A DNA stretch of 64,000 bases from Butyricimonas virosa (GCF_025148635.1 NZ_CP102269.1:1736001-1800000); one strand, 5' to 3'; counted from the stretch's first letter, positions 9,447-18,495 are shown. Translations and numbers: made by a program. Notes: generated from the letters alone by a model not told the origin.

Positions 9447-10919
9447 TTATTTCAATAAATCAACCGGTAAATAAGACTTGTTGTTTTGGTAATCCCACAG
9501 GGTTTGGATTTTCAGATCCAGTAATTTCAATTTATATGAAATGATGGCATCCGTCAACGAGTTTTTCGCGTCGGTCAACTGAGTCTGTTGATTTTTAAGT
9601 TCCATACCGGTAAGGTTCCCGCTACGATATTTTTCAACGTTTATGTCATACGTGCGTTCGGCATTTTTAACCGTTTGGCGGGCGATTTCGATTTGTCTTA
9701 ATAACTTGGGTAATTCCCGACATACCTGACGTACATCGAGCATGATGGATTTTCTTTCTTCCTCGTTACTGATTTCTGTGTTCTCGTTGGATAATTCCGT
9801 GCTGCGGATGTTTGCTTTTCTTGCGCCCCAATCCCAGATCGGCACGGTCAGCGTAATCCCGATCGTTTCATTGTCATCCGGTTTCGAGAAAGCTCCGTTG
9901 AACTTGTCTCCTTGGCCCATCAATCCCACTCTGGCGGAGATACTACCTTTAAACTTATTGTTGTCTTTTGCCTCGATCAAGCTGAAAATACCTTCTTCAA
10001 TGGCAATTTGTTGCTGGCGGATCTCCATGCGTTGAGTTAAAGCATATTTGACAGCTTGATTTACATCCACGTGAACCGAATCAATCTGGATATTAGGTAG
10101 GATGCTGATGTCTATATCCAACGGTAAACCCAAGGTTTGCTTGAATTGATCTTTGGTATTCTCGTAACTCGTTTCCGTGTCGGCGAGTGAATTCTCGTTC
10201 GTGGCCAAGGTCACTTCCGCTTGGAAAAGTTCTTCCGGGGCAATCAAACCTTGTTCCACTTTATTTTTGATTAATTCGTAGTTTTCTTTTTGACTCTGGA
10301 AAGCTTCTCGGGCAGTGACTAATCTTTTATAAGATTGGTAAACGCCATAAAACGCCGAAGTCACGTTTTTCTCGATGTTCAGTTGGGCCAGAGCGTATTG
10401 TATTTTTGCTTTCTCAAGATTGAATTCCAACCTTTTCAATTGCATTTTTGTCTTGTTGTAGGTAAAGATCGGTTGCTCCAAATTTAAGCTGAGATTATTT
10501 GAAAAAGAAGTACTTTTGGCTCCGAAAGATTGGTTGTCATCATCCTGCCAGTTGAACGAGTTGCTGAGGGTGACTGTTCCGTCAGTCCACTTTATCGGTT
10601 GACTGATCCTAAAGTCCAAACCGGAACTCATGGATTTACGGGTATACCATTGCGTGTTGTACTCGTCGAACGACGTGCTTCTGGTATATTGAAACGGGCT
10701 CAGGTTCAAACTGAACTGTGATTTTAACGAAGCTTTTTGCTGGATCAGAGCCAGCTCACTTTGTTCCAAGCTCATTTTACTTTGAATGATGGAAGGGCTT
10801 TGTTGATAAGCAATTTCTAAAGCTTTTTCCAACGTCAAAATTTCTTGAGCAAACGTTGATCCGGAACAAAGCATGAGTATTCCCGAAATAATCAACGATA
10901 TTGACGCGATCTTTTTCAT
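9447..10919 (-). CDS. TolC-like outer membrane efflux protein
   Basis: Outer-membrane channel of 490 residues with an N-terminal signal peptide (cleavage near TFAQE). It has the two-fold repeat of long amphipathic helices typical of the outer membrane factor family, e.g. ALEIAYQQSPSIIQSKMSLE near residue 32 and the second-half opening QAVKYALTQRMEIRQQQIAIEEG near 289, a phrase found at the start of the repeat. The C-terminal helix carries YRSGNLTGMELKNQQTQL, another family signature. It is the third gene of the export operon, 18 bp after the giant permease gene, and should receive substrate from the adaptor at 8353-9417. Confidence 0.93.
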   Translation of the reverse strand: MKKIASISLIISGILMLCSGSTFAQEILTLEKALEIAYQQSPSIIQSKMSLEQSELALIQQKASLKSQFSLNLSPFQYTRSTSFDEYNTQWYTRKSMSSGLDFRISQPIKWTDGTVTLSNSFNWQDDDNQSFGAKSTSFSNNLSLNLEQPIFTYNKTKMQLKRLEFNLEKAKIQYALAQLNIEKNVTSAFYGVYQSYKRLVTAREAFQSQKENYELIKNKVEQGLIAPEELFQAEVTLATNENSLADTETSYENTKDQFKQTLGLPLDIDISILPNIQIDSVHVDVNQAVKYALTQRMEIRQQQIAIEEGIFSLIEAKDNNKFKGSISARVGLMGQGDKFNGAFSKPDDNETIGITLTVPIWDWGARKANIRSTELSNENTEISNEEERKSIMLDVRQVCRELPKLLRQIEIARQTVKNAERTYDINVEKYRSGNLTGMELKNQQTQLTDAKNSLTDAIISYKLKLLDLKIQTLWDYQNNKSYLPVDLLK

Positions 10920-10937
10920 AATATGTTGTTGTTATTT

Positions 10938-13900
10938 TTATTTGTTATTGTTCGTGTACACCCATTTCACTGCATCGGCAAAGATGATTTGGTTTGATTC
11001 CGATCCCTTGTCACTTAAGGTGATCTTGGCTTCTCCTGCCGAGAAATAGAAAGATCCTAGTGTCATCCATCCCTGTCGTCCCCGACCCGTTTCGACTGAA
11101 ATTTCTTCTTCTCCGTCATCATGTTTTACCGTATAATATTGCATTTTTTTCTCTTCACTTCCTCTACGGCGCCATCCCATCATGGGGAGTTCGGACGTGT
11201 ACACGAATACCTCGTAGAATCCCGGAATTTGTATCTGGGTCGTCCATTCCGTCTTGTTACTACCACTTCCGGATTTTTTGTACACCGCACTATTGATATA
11301 GTCACCATAATAATTTACCCCGATGGTAGCTGTCCATTTACTAGGGGGCATCCAGAAATTCAAGTTTTTGTATTTATCTTCACTTTCTTTCTTGAAGAAA
11401 GATTGTAGTTTGTTCTTCTGATTGGATTCGATAATCCTGAATCCGGGATCTTCATTGTCTACCGTGATCTCTTTCGGGTTAAACGTGAAAAGGGCGGCAT
11501 TTGAGTCGAATATGCCTGTAACCGTGTCGGTCGTCGTGGTTGTCACTTTGGCGAAATTCTGCATGATCGTGCTAGGTAGATTCTGCGAGATGTTCGTGTT
11601 AATCGTGAGATTACTCGGACGTTCGTCACATAGAATACGAATCTCTTTGTATTTCCGCGGTTCGATAATATAATTTTTCGCCGGTTTGGATTCCATTTGG
11701 GCTGCTCGTCCTCTTCTTCCCCGCGGACCTCCGGGGAACATACCGCCTCCTTCTTCAACATTGACGGAGATCACGCCTTCTACATTCGTGGGGTTGTACA
11801 CTTGGAACTTCACGATATATTTCGTGTAATCCCCGATTTCCACTTGATCGGCATCCACCCCCTTCACGATAAAACGGGGCGTGCTGTTGATCGTGTACCA
11901 GTTCGGGATAAAATCCATTAGATTGAAATGGAATTTACGTATAAACTCGCTGTTTAGGCGGGTGAAATTAACTTCTTGGAATTGGTATTTCTTCATGAAC
12001 TCAGCCATGAATTCCTTGAATTCGTTTGATGAAAGACGGGAGTTTATATAGTTCCTCAGGTAAACGCCCTTCAGTTTCATCATTTCGTAAAATACCTCTG
12101 TCGAAAGCGTGTTGTCAAGTACGGCTTGTTCAAAACTTTTCCCGTTCAAGTAAGCAGCTGCACGCTGGTCATCGCCCATCCCGTTGAACATCCGGAAGAA
12201 ATGTCTGCCTTGCGTGCTTTCCTCCTGTTTGAGCATCGTGTTCATCACGATGTCTATGATCGGAAAATTTTGGGAGTAGATAGACCCCGCGTAATTGAAG
12301 TACATAGATGACAAATCGTACTTGTTTAGTTTAGAGGTACCGGACCATTCTCCCGAGAACATATTCACAAAAGTATTTCCATCCTCTTGGAACGTTTCTT
12401 CCGAGAGAAGAACTCGTCGAGCAAAATCCCGTATGACGTTCATCTCCACGTCAATCTCTTCCATGCCACCTCCACGGGGATCATTGCGTCCCCAGTCAGC
12501 TATTCTTTCTTTAGCGAATTTGAAATTACTACTGGGTAGGGTGGTGGCAAATTCCGGAAGGAAAACCATTTCCGGTTGTGTTTGCTCGCTGTTTCCTTTC
12601 CAATTGCGCACATAGCCCGTGTAGGAAATGGGCGTTTCCGCCATGATGAATTTTTGGTACGGGTATTTACGCCCTTTTCTCAGTTCGTATTCGGATTTCA
12701 CATCTTGAAGGAATCCGGATAACGTGTCCGAAATGTTAGGAAAAACTTCAGAATAGAAATCGTGACCCTTAAAATTGTATAATTCGATCTGCACAGAATC
12801 GACCAAGATACTCTTCTTCTCGTAATCTCCGATGGCTAAACTGATGCCGGGTAATTGCTCTTTATTTCGGAATATCATCGTGTCCCCCGATTGTGAAGGT
12901 TGTCCCTGTGAAAGAATCGTCCGGTCATTGGAATGAATCACTTTTAGCGTGTAATTTGAGAAGTTTTTTCGGATATTGTAAGGAGCCTCCGGGTTTACCG
13001 GTGGAAAGGTCGAGGGGTACCACAAGCATTCCGGGGTCAGCAGGGTAAATTTGTCCTGCACGAAAGCGTATCTTTTCCCGAAGCGGAGAATACTGCTTCC
13101 GGTTTGCGTGTCGTAATATTCTTCGTCCGTGATATCTAGGTAACAAATGTTCTCGTCGATGGAACCGTTGTACGTGATGTCCAGTTCAAGGCTCTCGTAC
13201 GGGTGGAGTTTGTGTTCTACTATAATAACTTGTGCGTCTCTTTTGTAGGGAATATCTTCTCCTTGCCGGGTTAATTTCTCAATTTGAAGGGAGGGGTTCA
13301 GGTAGAACATGACTTTGTCGACCTCCTGATGATTCCGGTTCTGAATTTTTATGTGTGAATTGACGGAAATCTTTTTATCGTTCTGCGAGAATACAATCTC
13401 TTGGTCAATCAAATGAACTTTGTCAATGTTATTGTATTTTTTGTATCTTTCAGAGTATAATTTGCGTTGATTATCAATGTGATTGAACCGGTTGAAATAG
13501 ATGAAGCCACAGCTGATCCCGATGATCAGGATCATACATCCCAAAGCATTCAGCAAGATATTTTTCTTGGGATGCAACGGTAAGCGGTTGACCATAGCGA
13601 TGGTAAACGTGAGTAATCCCATTCCCAAGAACAGGAATGTCAACCGTTGAACGAGATAGGGGAACAAGTTCGTGTGTCCCAGCACGTCGGAAAACATATT
13701 CGGCACCGTGAGGGCGAAGAAGTCAAATGTCCCGTGTTCGGCGTCTCCGAGATAAGATAATGTCACCCCGATAAATCCTAGCATGATGACGAACGTAACC
13801 GCCTGGTTACGAATGAAACTCATGATCACGAACGATAGTCCCAGCACGAAAATCAGTGACGGGATCGATAACGTGAGTAGGTAGAAGAAATAGGGGAATA

Positions 13901-14324
13901 GGGTAAACGGGGATTCACTCGCGAACAAGTGAATGAAACCAGCGATGAGTAAAGCGATAATATTTAACGATACAAACACTTTCACGATCCCCCATGTTTT
14001 CCCGATGATATAATCCGCGTTACTCATCGGGCGTACGTAAATTACTTCGGCTGTATCTAACTTTTTATCTCGTTTTAAAAAGCTCCCTGCCAAGAATATG
14101 GCAATGACAGATTGTGCGATATTGAAAAGGTAGATATTGACAAACGGGATGGAGGATGGCATGGCAACCATGACCCATTCGAACCATCCCAGGTTTGACT
14201 GTGTACCCATGTGAAAAAATACGATAACTAAAAGGGATAGAATAGCGAATATACGAAATAGCCAGCTTCTCCGCAGGAGCTTGGTCTCGTATCTCGATAT
14301 TGTGCTGATGTTGTGAATATTCAT
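10938..14324 (-). CDS. ABC permease fused to M1-peptidase-like and golvesin-like domains
   Basis: A 1128-residue protein. Residues 1 to about 275 hold six or more hydrophobic helices of an ABC-2 permease. Residues from about 290 to 800 resemble the periplasmic M1 aminopeptidase fold: beta-rich start, the phrase CLWYPSTFPPVNP and a helical region. No zinc-binding HExxH is present, so catalysis is unlikely. A Gly/Arg-rich stretch (GGGMFPGGPRGRRGR) lies near residue 860. The last about 130 residues (from PGFYEVFVYTSELP to SNQIIFADAVKWVY) look like the golvesin/xanthan-lyase C-terminal beta-domain often found on secreted Bacteroidota proteins. The gene follows its likely ATPase by 19 bp. Permease plus M1-like fusions are known in Bacteroidota; the golvesin-like call is from pattern and less certain. 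Confidence 0.85.
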   Translation of the reverse strand: MNIHNISTISRYETKLLRRSWLFRIFAILSLLVIVFFHMGTQSNLGWFEWVMVAMPSSIPFVNIYLFNIAQSVIAIFLAGSFLKRDKKLDTAEVIYVRPMSNADYIIGKTWGIVKVFVSLNIIALLIAGFIHLFASESPFTLFPYFFYLLTLSIPSLIFVLGLSFVIMSFIRNQAVTFVIMLGFIGVTLSYLGDAEHGTFDFFALTVPNMFSDVLGHTNLFPYLVQRLTFLFLGMGLLTFTIAMVNRLPLHPKKNILLNALGCMILIIGISCGFIYFNRFNHIDNQRKLYSERYKKYNNIDKVHLIDQEIVFSQNDKKISVNSHIKIQNRNHQEVDKVMFYLNPSLQIEKLTRQGEDIPYKRDAQVIIVEHKLHPYESLELDITYNGSIDENICYLDITDEEYYDTQTGSSILRFGKRYAFVQDKFTLLTPECLWYPSTFPPVNPEAPYNIRKNFSNYTLKVIHSNDRTILSQGQPSQSGDTMIFRNKEQLPGISLAIGDYEKKSILVDSVQIELYNFKGHDFYSEVFPNISDTLSGFLQDVKSEYELRKGRKYPYQKFIMAETPISYTGYVRNWKGNSEQTQPEMVFLPEFATTLPSSNFKFAKERIADWGRNDPRGGGMEEIDVEMNVIRDFARRVLLSEETFQEDGNTFVNMFSGEWSGTSKLNKYDLSSMYFNYAGSIYSQNFPIIDIVMNTMLKQEESTQGRHFFRMFNGMGDDQRAAAYLNGKSFEQAVLDNTLSTEVFYEMMKLKGVYLRNYINSRLSSNEFKEFMAEFMKKYQFQEVNFTRLNSEFIRKFHFNLMDFIPNWYTINSTPRFIVKGVDADQVEIGDYTKYIVKFQVYNPTNVEGVISVNVEEGGGMFPGGPRGRRGRAAQMESKPAKNYIIEPRKYKEIRILCDERPSNLTINTNISQNLPSTIMQNFAKVTTTTTDTVTGIFDSNAALFTFNPKEITVDNEDPGFRIIESNQKNKLQSFFKKESEDKYKNLNFWMPPSKWTATIGVNYYGDYINSAVYKKSGSGSNKTEWTTQIQIPGFYEVFVYTSELPMMGWRRRGSEEKKMQYYTVKHDDGEEEISVETGRGRQGWMTLGSFYFSAGEAKITLSDKGSESNQIIFADAVKWVYTNNNK

Positions 14325-14343
14325 CGCTGGTTTCTTCTATGAT

Positions 14344-15273
14344 TTACTTGAACAATTCGTTTTCTTTGATCGCTTCGACTTGCATGTTCATTTTGTCTTT
14401 CAACAAATAGTCCATGTAGTAAACGTAGGCATGTTCGAGGTTCGGTTCGATCGCTTTGTGCGAGTAGCCGTCAATGGCATCGGCCACGACTTGAATCTCC
14501 ATACCGCCATCCGTCGGAATGGTTGAAATAATCGGGTATTTATCTTTGATTTCTTCGTATTCCATATCGGTTACGAAGATTTCCCATACTTTTCCGCGAG
14601 CCAGATCGATCATCTCGTCCGGTGAACCTTCAAACTTCAACTCTCCGCGGTTTAGCAAGGCCAGTTTCTTACAGGTACTTGAAATGTCTCCCACGATATG
14701 AGTGGAAAGGATGATGATGGAATCCTTGTCGCTGATGTCTGACAGGATGTTACGGAACCGAATTCTCTCTTCCGGGTCCAGTCCGGTAGTCGGCTCGTCC
14801 ACGATAATGACTTTCGGGTTCCCGATGATGGCTTGGGCGATCCCGAGTCTTCGTTTCATACCTCCGGATAATCGGTTGGCCCAACGGTCACGGACTTCAA
14901 ATAAACCAACTTTGCGTAGCATCTCGTCTACCACTTCGGCCCGGTGTTGTTTCCCCTTGATCCCGGCAAGCCCGGCACCGTAATCGAGGAATTCCCAGGT
15001 TTTTAGTTTCTCGAAGAAACGGAAATCCTGTGGCAAGTAGCCCAACAGGGAGCGAATTGCCTTCCGGTCTTTGGCAATATCATAATTATCGAAATAGATG
15101 GTTCCTGACGTGCAACTCTGCAATAGAGTCATGATTCTCATGAGAGAGGTTTTTCCTGCTCCATTCGGTCCTAACAGGCCGAACATTCCCGGTTCGATTT
15201 CCAAATTCAAGTCTTTTAAGGCTTTTTTACCTCCCGGGTAGACTTTATTCAGATTTACAATTTTTATACGCAT
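14344..15273 (-). CDS. ABC transporter ATP-binding protein
   Basis: Cytoplasmic ATPase subunit of 309 residues and first gene of the export operon. It has Walker A GPNGAGKT near residue 34, Q-loop LLGYLPQDF near 79, signature SGGMKRRLGIAQ near 136, Walker B VIIVDEPTTGLD near 157 and switch His in ILSTHIVGD. It probably powers the permease encoded 19 bp downstream. Its sequence is closely alike to the ABC domain in the fusion at 521-5260 (shared EPGMFGLLGPNGAGK-type block and RIRFRN motif after Walker B), suggesting duplication within the operon. No regulator gene adjoins; the 166 bp upstream is AT-rich without a clear consensus promoter. Confidence 0.93.
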   Translation of the reverse strand: MRIKIVNLNKVYPGGKKALKDLNLEIEPGMFGLLGPNGAGKTSLMRIMTLLQSCTSGTIYFDNYDIAKDRKAIRSLLGYLPQDFRFFEKLKTWEFLDYGAGLAGIKGKQHRAEVVDEMLRKVGLFEVRDRWANRLSGGMKRRLGIAQAIIGNPKVIIVDEPTTGLDPEERIRFRNILSDISDKDSIIILSTHIVGDISSTCKKLALLNRGELKFEGSPDEMIDLARGKVWEIFVTDMEYEEIKDKYPIISTIPTDGGMEIQVVADAIDGYSHKAIEPNLEHAYVYYMDYLLKDKMNMQVEAIKENELFK

Positions 15274-15439
15274 AACGCTGGTATTTTAGGTTGGTATAAA
15301 TCTATGCATAATAAGCCGGAACATATGTTAATAAAATGTGAAATATCCTACTTTGAGTAAGACACTTTTTGCTTAAAAAGGTTTATTATTTTAACAAAAT
15401 ATTAACACAATCGATCATTAAGAACCTTTTGACAGCCTG

Positions 15440-16156
15440 TTAAGAAAATATCTCCCGGATGACCCGGATGCTTTTGGTATTGAAATCTAAATTTAGATGG
15501 AACCCGAGAAAGAGCAGGGCTATGTCGAGTAAAATCTTGCGTCCTTGTTGATTAAGCGGAATGTTTTTCAATTCTTGCAGCTGACATGTGCAGAGGGCAT
15601 GGATGGCTTTGGCGGAATGCGGGCCGGTATGGTAGTTTCCCGGAGAACTCGTGGGGTAAAAACAACCGTCATTGATGTTAAACACGTGGTCGGGGTGATA
15701 CGTGCTGTTGTCTATGCTAAATCCGAGTAATTTGCTCAACCGGAACAGGAATAGTAGGTTGAAATTGGCAATATCATCCTGCGTGATGTTCAGGTATTCC
15801 ACGGAGGTTTTGATATACTCGTATAGATCGGGATTCGGGTCGGAATCCCGTAACACGAGATTTAATATTTCTCCCCATAATAGGGCGATATTCATCTTGT
15901 ACACGTCGAAATAGATGGCAGACGTGTTCACAAGCGGGGAGAAAGATTTCAGCTTGTGCAGTCCGCCCCTTTCATTCGGGATGAATTCAATTTCCACGAT
16001 TTGCATACACTGGGCGGAAGCGTTCGCTTTCCGTTTGAACAGGGCCAACGGGGTAATCATTTGCATGTAGCCTCTTTCCTCCGAATAAACATGTAGAATT
16101 TGTTGCTGTTCGGAATGAGGTATGCTTTTCAATATGATGGCCTTTACCGTGTGCAT
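15440..16156 (-). CDS. recO: DNA repair protein RecO
   Basis: RecO acts in RecFOR recombinational repair, annealing DNA and loading RecA onto SSB-coated strands. The 238-residue product has the N-terminal OB-fold (VKAIILKSIPHSEQQQILHVYSEERG) followed by the helical domain; a CxC pair (HALCTCQ) is present but not a full four-Cys zinc finger. I chose the ATG at 16156, 5 bp after the rdgB stop, rather than the longer reading frame from 16186, because the first would avoid overlapping rdgB and begins at the conserved MHTVKAIIL. It is cotranscribed with rdgB. Confidence 0.9.
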   Translation of the reverse strand: MHTVKAIILKSIPHSEQQQILHVYSEERGYMQMITPLALFKRKANASAQCMQIVEIEFIPNERGGLHKLKSFSPLVNTSAIYFDVYKMNIALLWGEILNLVLRDSDPNPDLYEYIKTSVEYLNITQDDIANFNLLFLFRLSKLLGFSIDNSTYHPDHVFNINDGCFYPTSSPGNYHTGPHSAKAIHALCTCQLQELKNIPLNQQGRKILLDIALLFLGFHLNLDFNTKSIRVIREIFS

Positions 16157-16161
16157 GTTTT

Positions 16162-16737
16162 TTACAAGTTGTTCAAGAAACGGCATAATTCCCGGACGGC
16201 TTGTCCCCGGTGACTGATCCCATTTTTCTCGTGCAGGGGCATTTCGGCAAAACTTTCTTGAAAACCTTCGGGGCGAAAAATCGGATCGTAACCGAATCCC
16301 TTCTGGCCGTGTTTGCTTGTGAGTATCTCCCCGTTGACAATGCCTTCAAACAGGTATTCTTTGTCCCCGAGAATTAAAGCGATAACTGTTCTGAAACGGG
16401 CTTGGCGTTCCGGTATATTTTGCATTTTCTGTAAAACTTTTTTCATGTTGGCTTCCGAGTCGTGGGCGTTGCCCGCGTATCGTGCGGAATAGACTCCGGG
16501 AGCATTGTTCAAGGCTTTTATTTCCAAACCCGTATCATCCGCGAAACAGTCCAAGCCATATTTCTCGTGAATATACCGGGCTTTTTGAAGGGCATTCCCT
16601 TCGAGCGTGTCCTGTTCCTCGGGGATGTCTTCGTGGCATTGAATCTCTTTCAGGGAAACGATCTCGTGCTGGGAGCCGAGCATTTCTTTTATTTCTTCCA
16701 GTTTGTGGGCATTGTTGGTAGCAAAAACTAATTTCAT
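16162..16737 (-). CDS. rdgB: XTP/dITP diphosphatase (RdgB/HAM1)
   Basis: House-cleaning nucleotidase that hydrolyses XTP, ITP and dITP to monophosphates and keeps deaminated purines out of DNA. The 191-residue protein starts with the family motif FATNNAHKLEEI, then FADDTGLEIKALNNAPGVYSAR (active-site Asp pair), and ends with GQKGFGYDPIFRPEG and the SHRGQAV motif. The ATG at 16737 gives MKLVFATNN, the standard start; a TTG six bases further upstream is possible but unlikely. A -7 promoter element lies 24 bp upstream. Confidence 0.95.
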   Translation of the reverse strand: MKLVFATNNAHKLEEIKEMLGSQHEIVSLKEIQCHEDIPEEQDTLEGNALQKARYIHEKYGLDCFADDTGLEIKALNNAPGVYSARYAGNAHDSEANMKKVLQKMQNIPERQARFRTVIALILGDKEYLFEGIVNGEILTSKHGQKGFGYDPIFRPEGFQESFAEMPLHEKNGISHRGQAVRELCRFLNNL

Positions 16738-16760
16738 GGCCAATAATAATTTATAGGTTA

Positions 16761-16768
16761 CAAAGGTA
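16761..16768 (-). promoter_or_regulatory. -7 promoter element of rdgB-recO
   Basis: On the minus strand this reads TACCTTTG, an exact match to the Bacteroidota -7 consensus TAnnTTTG, 24 bp before the rdgB ATG. No convincing -33 TTTG was seen. Confidence 0.6.
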
Positions 16769-16843
16769 ATGAAATCAGGTGTAGAAACGAAGGTTTATCC
16801 CTAGAAATGCCCTGGAAAGTAGGAAATTCATGATCTATAGATG

Positions 16844-16984
16844 ATTACTTCCGGATCACTACCGTGTAAAACGCTATTAAAACGCTATTAGAACCCTATT
16901 AAAACGCTATACTTAGAATAGCGTTTTATAAGCATTCTAAAAGCATAATAAAAGTGTGATTTCCGCTAGTGATCCGGAAGTAAT
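16844..16984. repeat. 141-bp MITE-like element with 18-bp perfect terminal inverted repeats
   Basis: ATTACTTCCGGATCACTA (16844-16861) is perfectly inverted at 16967-16984. The 105-bp interior is not random: the left half carries four tandem copies of an 11-bp unit (CGCTATTAAAA and variants, about 16870-16911), the right half has a more decayed 11-bp periodicity, and AAAACGCTAT / ATAGCGTTTT form a central hairpin. It encodes no protein. The bounded structure suggests a non-autonomous mobile or palindromic intergenic repeat. No clear target duplication was seen, so mobility is unproven. Confidence 0.7.
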
Positions 16985-17242
16985 ACTAAATTAATCATGT
17001 AATAAGGTTTGACGTGGGATTGTCAAGGGTTGGACAATTTACACTGTACTTTCCTGAAAATGGTTGACTCGGATTAAACAAAAATTTTAACAAACACCCT
17101 AACAATGTATCAAAGATACGACATATAAATAAAACCCCCTATAAATTCGGGTACTAAATTTTCCTAATATCTTCGGTTGGCTGCCTTCCACGGGCATGAG
17201 CCAACCGTTCGCGTAGCGAAAAACCGGGAATTCCTTCCTGGA

Positions 17243-18112
17243 CTAGTACATGTGGAAGGCGAACTTTCCGGTCAAGTCCCGGTAAATCGAATCAGGCGTG
17301 TTCAGCCCTATAGAGAAGTGCGGTCTCTGCCCGTTGTACAACGCGACGACCTTCTCCACCCTCACCCTGACCTGTTCGATGTTCACGAAAACCTCCTGTT
17401 CCAGCCACTCCCTCTTGAGAATCCCGTTCACCCTCTCCGCGATAGCGTTATCGTACGGAGATCCGTCCTGGGTCATGCTCGTGTTCATCCGCTTCATCCC
17501 CAGCGTTGTGTTGTACTGGTAACTACAATACTGCACGCCCCTGTCCGAGTGATGTATCGTGCCCTCGATCTCGCTTGCCCTGACCTGCAAGAAGGCCCTG
17601 TACAAGGCGTTCAACGGTCCTTCCGTGTTTAACTTGTCGTGCACGAACCACCCCATGATCCGGCGGGAGTAGGCATCCGTCACCAGGGAGAGAAAGACGA
17701 ACCCCGAGAGCGTGTCCACGTAAGTGATATCACTGACCCAAACCTGGTTGTGGCGCTTGATCTCCAGCCCTTTCACCAGGTTTGGGAACTGCCGGAACCA
17801 CCCGCTGGAATCCGTCGTTACCACTCGCCTTTTCTCGTGCTTGACCATCAAGTCGTGAGCGCGAAGCAAGCGGTAAAGCTCGTCACGCCCGACCTGGACA
17901 CCGCTGGAATTTAGCTTCTTCCATAGTTTCACCCCGCCGAGGTTTGGCATGTCCTCGCGTATGTCCCGGACGAGCGATAGAAGGTAACACTCCCTCTCCA
18001 GTTTGTCGCCAGCCCGCTGCCCGCGGTAGTAGGCCTGCTTGCTGTAGCCGAAGTGACCGCACAACAAGGCTACTCGTCGTTGCCCTTTACGCCGGGCACT
18101 TCCTTCAAGCAC
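17243..18112 (-). CDS. IS3-family transposase OrfB (DDE integrase domain)
   Basis: Catalytic part of the transposase, made as an OrfAB fusion through a -1 frameshift. It has the HTH_21-type region (PNLGGVKLWKKLNSSGVQVGR), then the retroviral-integrase core with the DDE triad: Asp in WVSDITYVD, Asp in HHSDRGVQYCS and Glu in NAIAERVNGILKREW. The DDE spacing and the GRPHFSIGLNTP-like C-terminal block are typical. The GTG at 18112 is only the first possible start in this frame; the frame is open upstream to the A-run at 18137-18145, so independent initiation is not required. Confidence 0.93.
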   Translation of the reverse strand: MLEGSARRKGQRRVALLCGHFGYSKQAYYRGQRAGDKLERECYLLSLVRDIREDMPNLGGVKLWKKLNSSGVQVGRDELYRLLRAHDLMVKHEKRRVVTTDSSGWFRQFPNLVKGLEIKRHNQVWVSDITYVDTLSGFVFLSLVTDAYSRRIMGWFVHDKLNTEGPLNALYRAFLQVRASEIEGTIHHSDRGVQYCSYQYNTTLGMKRMNTSMTQDGSPYDNAIAERVNGILKREWLEQEVFVNIEQVRVRVEKVVALYNGQRPHFSIGLNTPDSIYRDLTGKFAFHMY

Positions 18113-18495
18113 CCGCCGGATAACATCTCCTCGTAGTTTTTTTTTATATCGATGCCGAAACGCTCCTTGGCCATGTCGATCATCAGCAGGTTCGCCTCGT
18201 GTAGTAATTTCAAGTCCTCGTTCTCGCGGCGAAGGCGAGTGAGTTCATTTTCTTCTTCCGTGGTCATGGTTTCCTGGTATTTAAGAACGTATAAAGGTAA
18301 GTCTTTTACCGGGAAACGACGAAGAACTTCAGCTTTATATTTCTTGATCCAAACGCTTAACGTCGCGCTACAGATCCCGTGACGTTCCTGGAGTTCTCGG
18401 AAACTACTCTCTTGAAAAATTCGTTGACGCACTGCCTCTATTTTTTCTTCGATCGTGTGGCGAGACAAACCACTGGATTTTGTTGCTACTGACAT
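18070..18495 (-). CDS. IS3-family transposase OrfA (helix-turn-helix)
   Basis: DNA-binding subunit of the insertion sequence, 141 residues from the ATG at 18495. An HTH_Tnp-type domain covers about residues 10-60 (IEEKIEAVRQRIFQES, then LQERHGICSATLSVWIKKYK), followed by a leucine-zipper-like helix (EEENELTRLRRENEDLKLLHEA) used for multimerisation. A longer in-frame start at 18540 would extend past the element's inferred end and is rejected. It overlaps orfB by 43 bp in the -1 frame. Confidence 0.9.
   Translation of the reverse strand: MSVATKSSGLSRHTIEEKIEAVRQRIFQESSFRELQERHGICSATLSVWIKKYKAEVLRRFPVKDLPLYVLKYQETMTTEEENELTRLRRENEDLKLLHEANLLMIDMAKERFGIDIKKNYEEMLSGGCLKEVPGVKGNDE
18137..18145 (-). 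other. Programmed -1 frameshift site (A9 slippery run)
   Basis: On the minus strand orfA reads ATA AAA AAA AAC, giving an A AAA AAA heptamer. Shifting back one base here enters the orfB frame, which then has no stop through to orfB (AAA CTA CGA GGA GAT and onward). The position near the end of orfA and the sequence match the classic IS3 mechanism for making OrfAB. Confidence 0.8.

Noticed and set aside
10938..14324. Calling the giant permease an active aminopeptidase
   Set aside because: No HExxH or downstream Glu could be found in the translated sequence.
16870..16960. CRISPR array suggested by the 11-bp repeats
   Set aside because: Repeats are too short, adjacent without spacers, and no cas gene is near.
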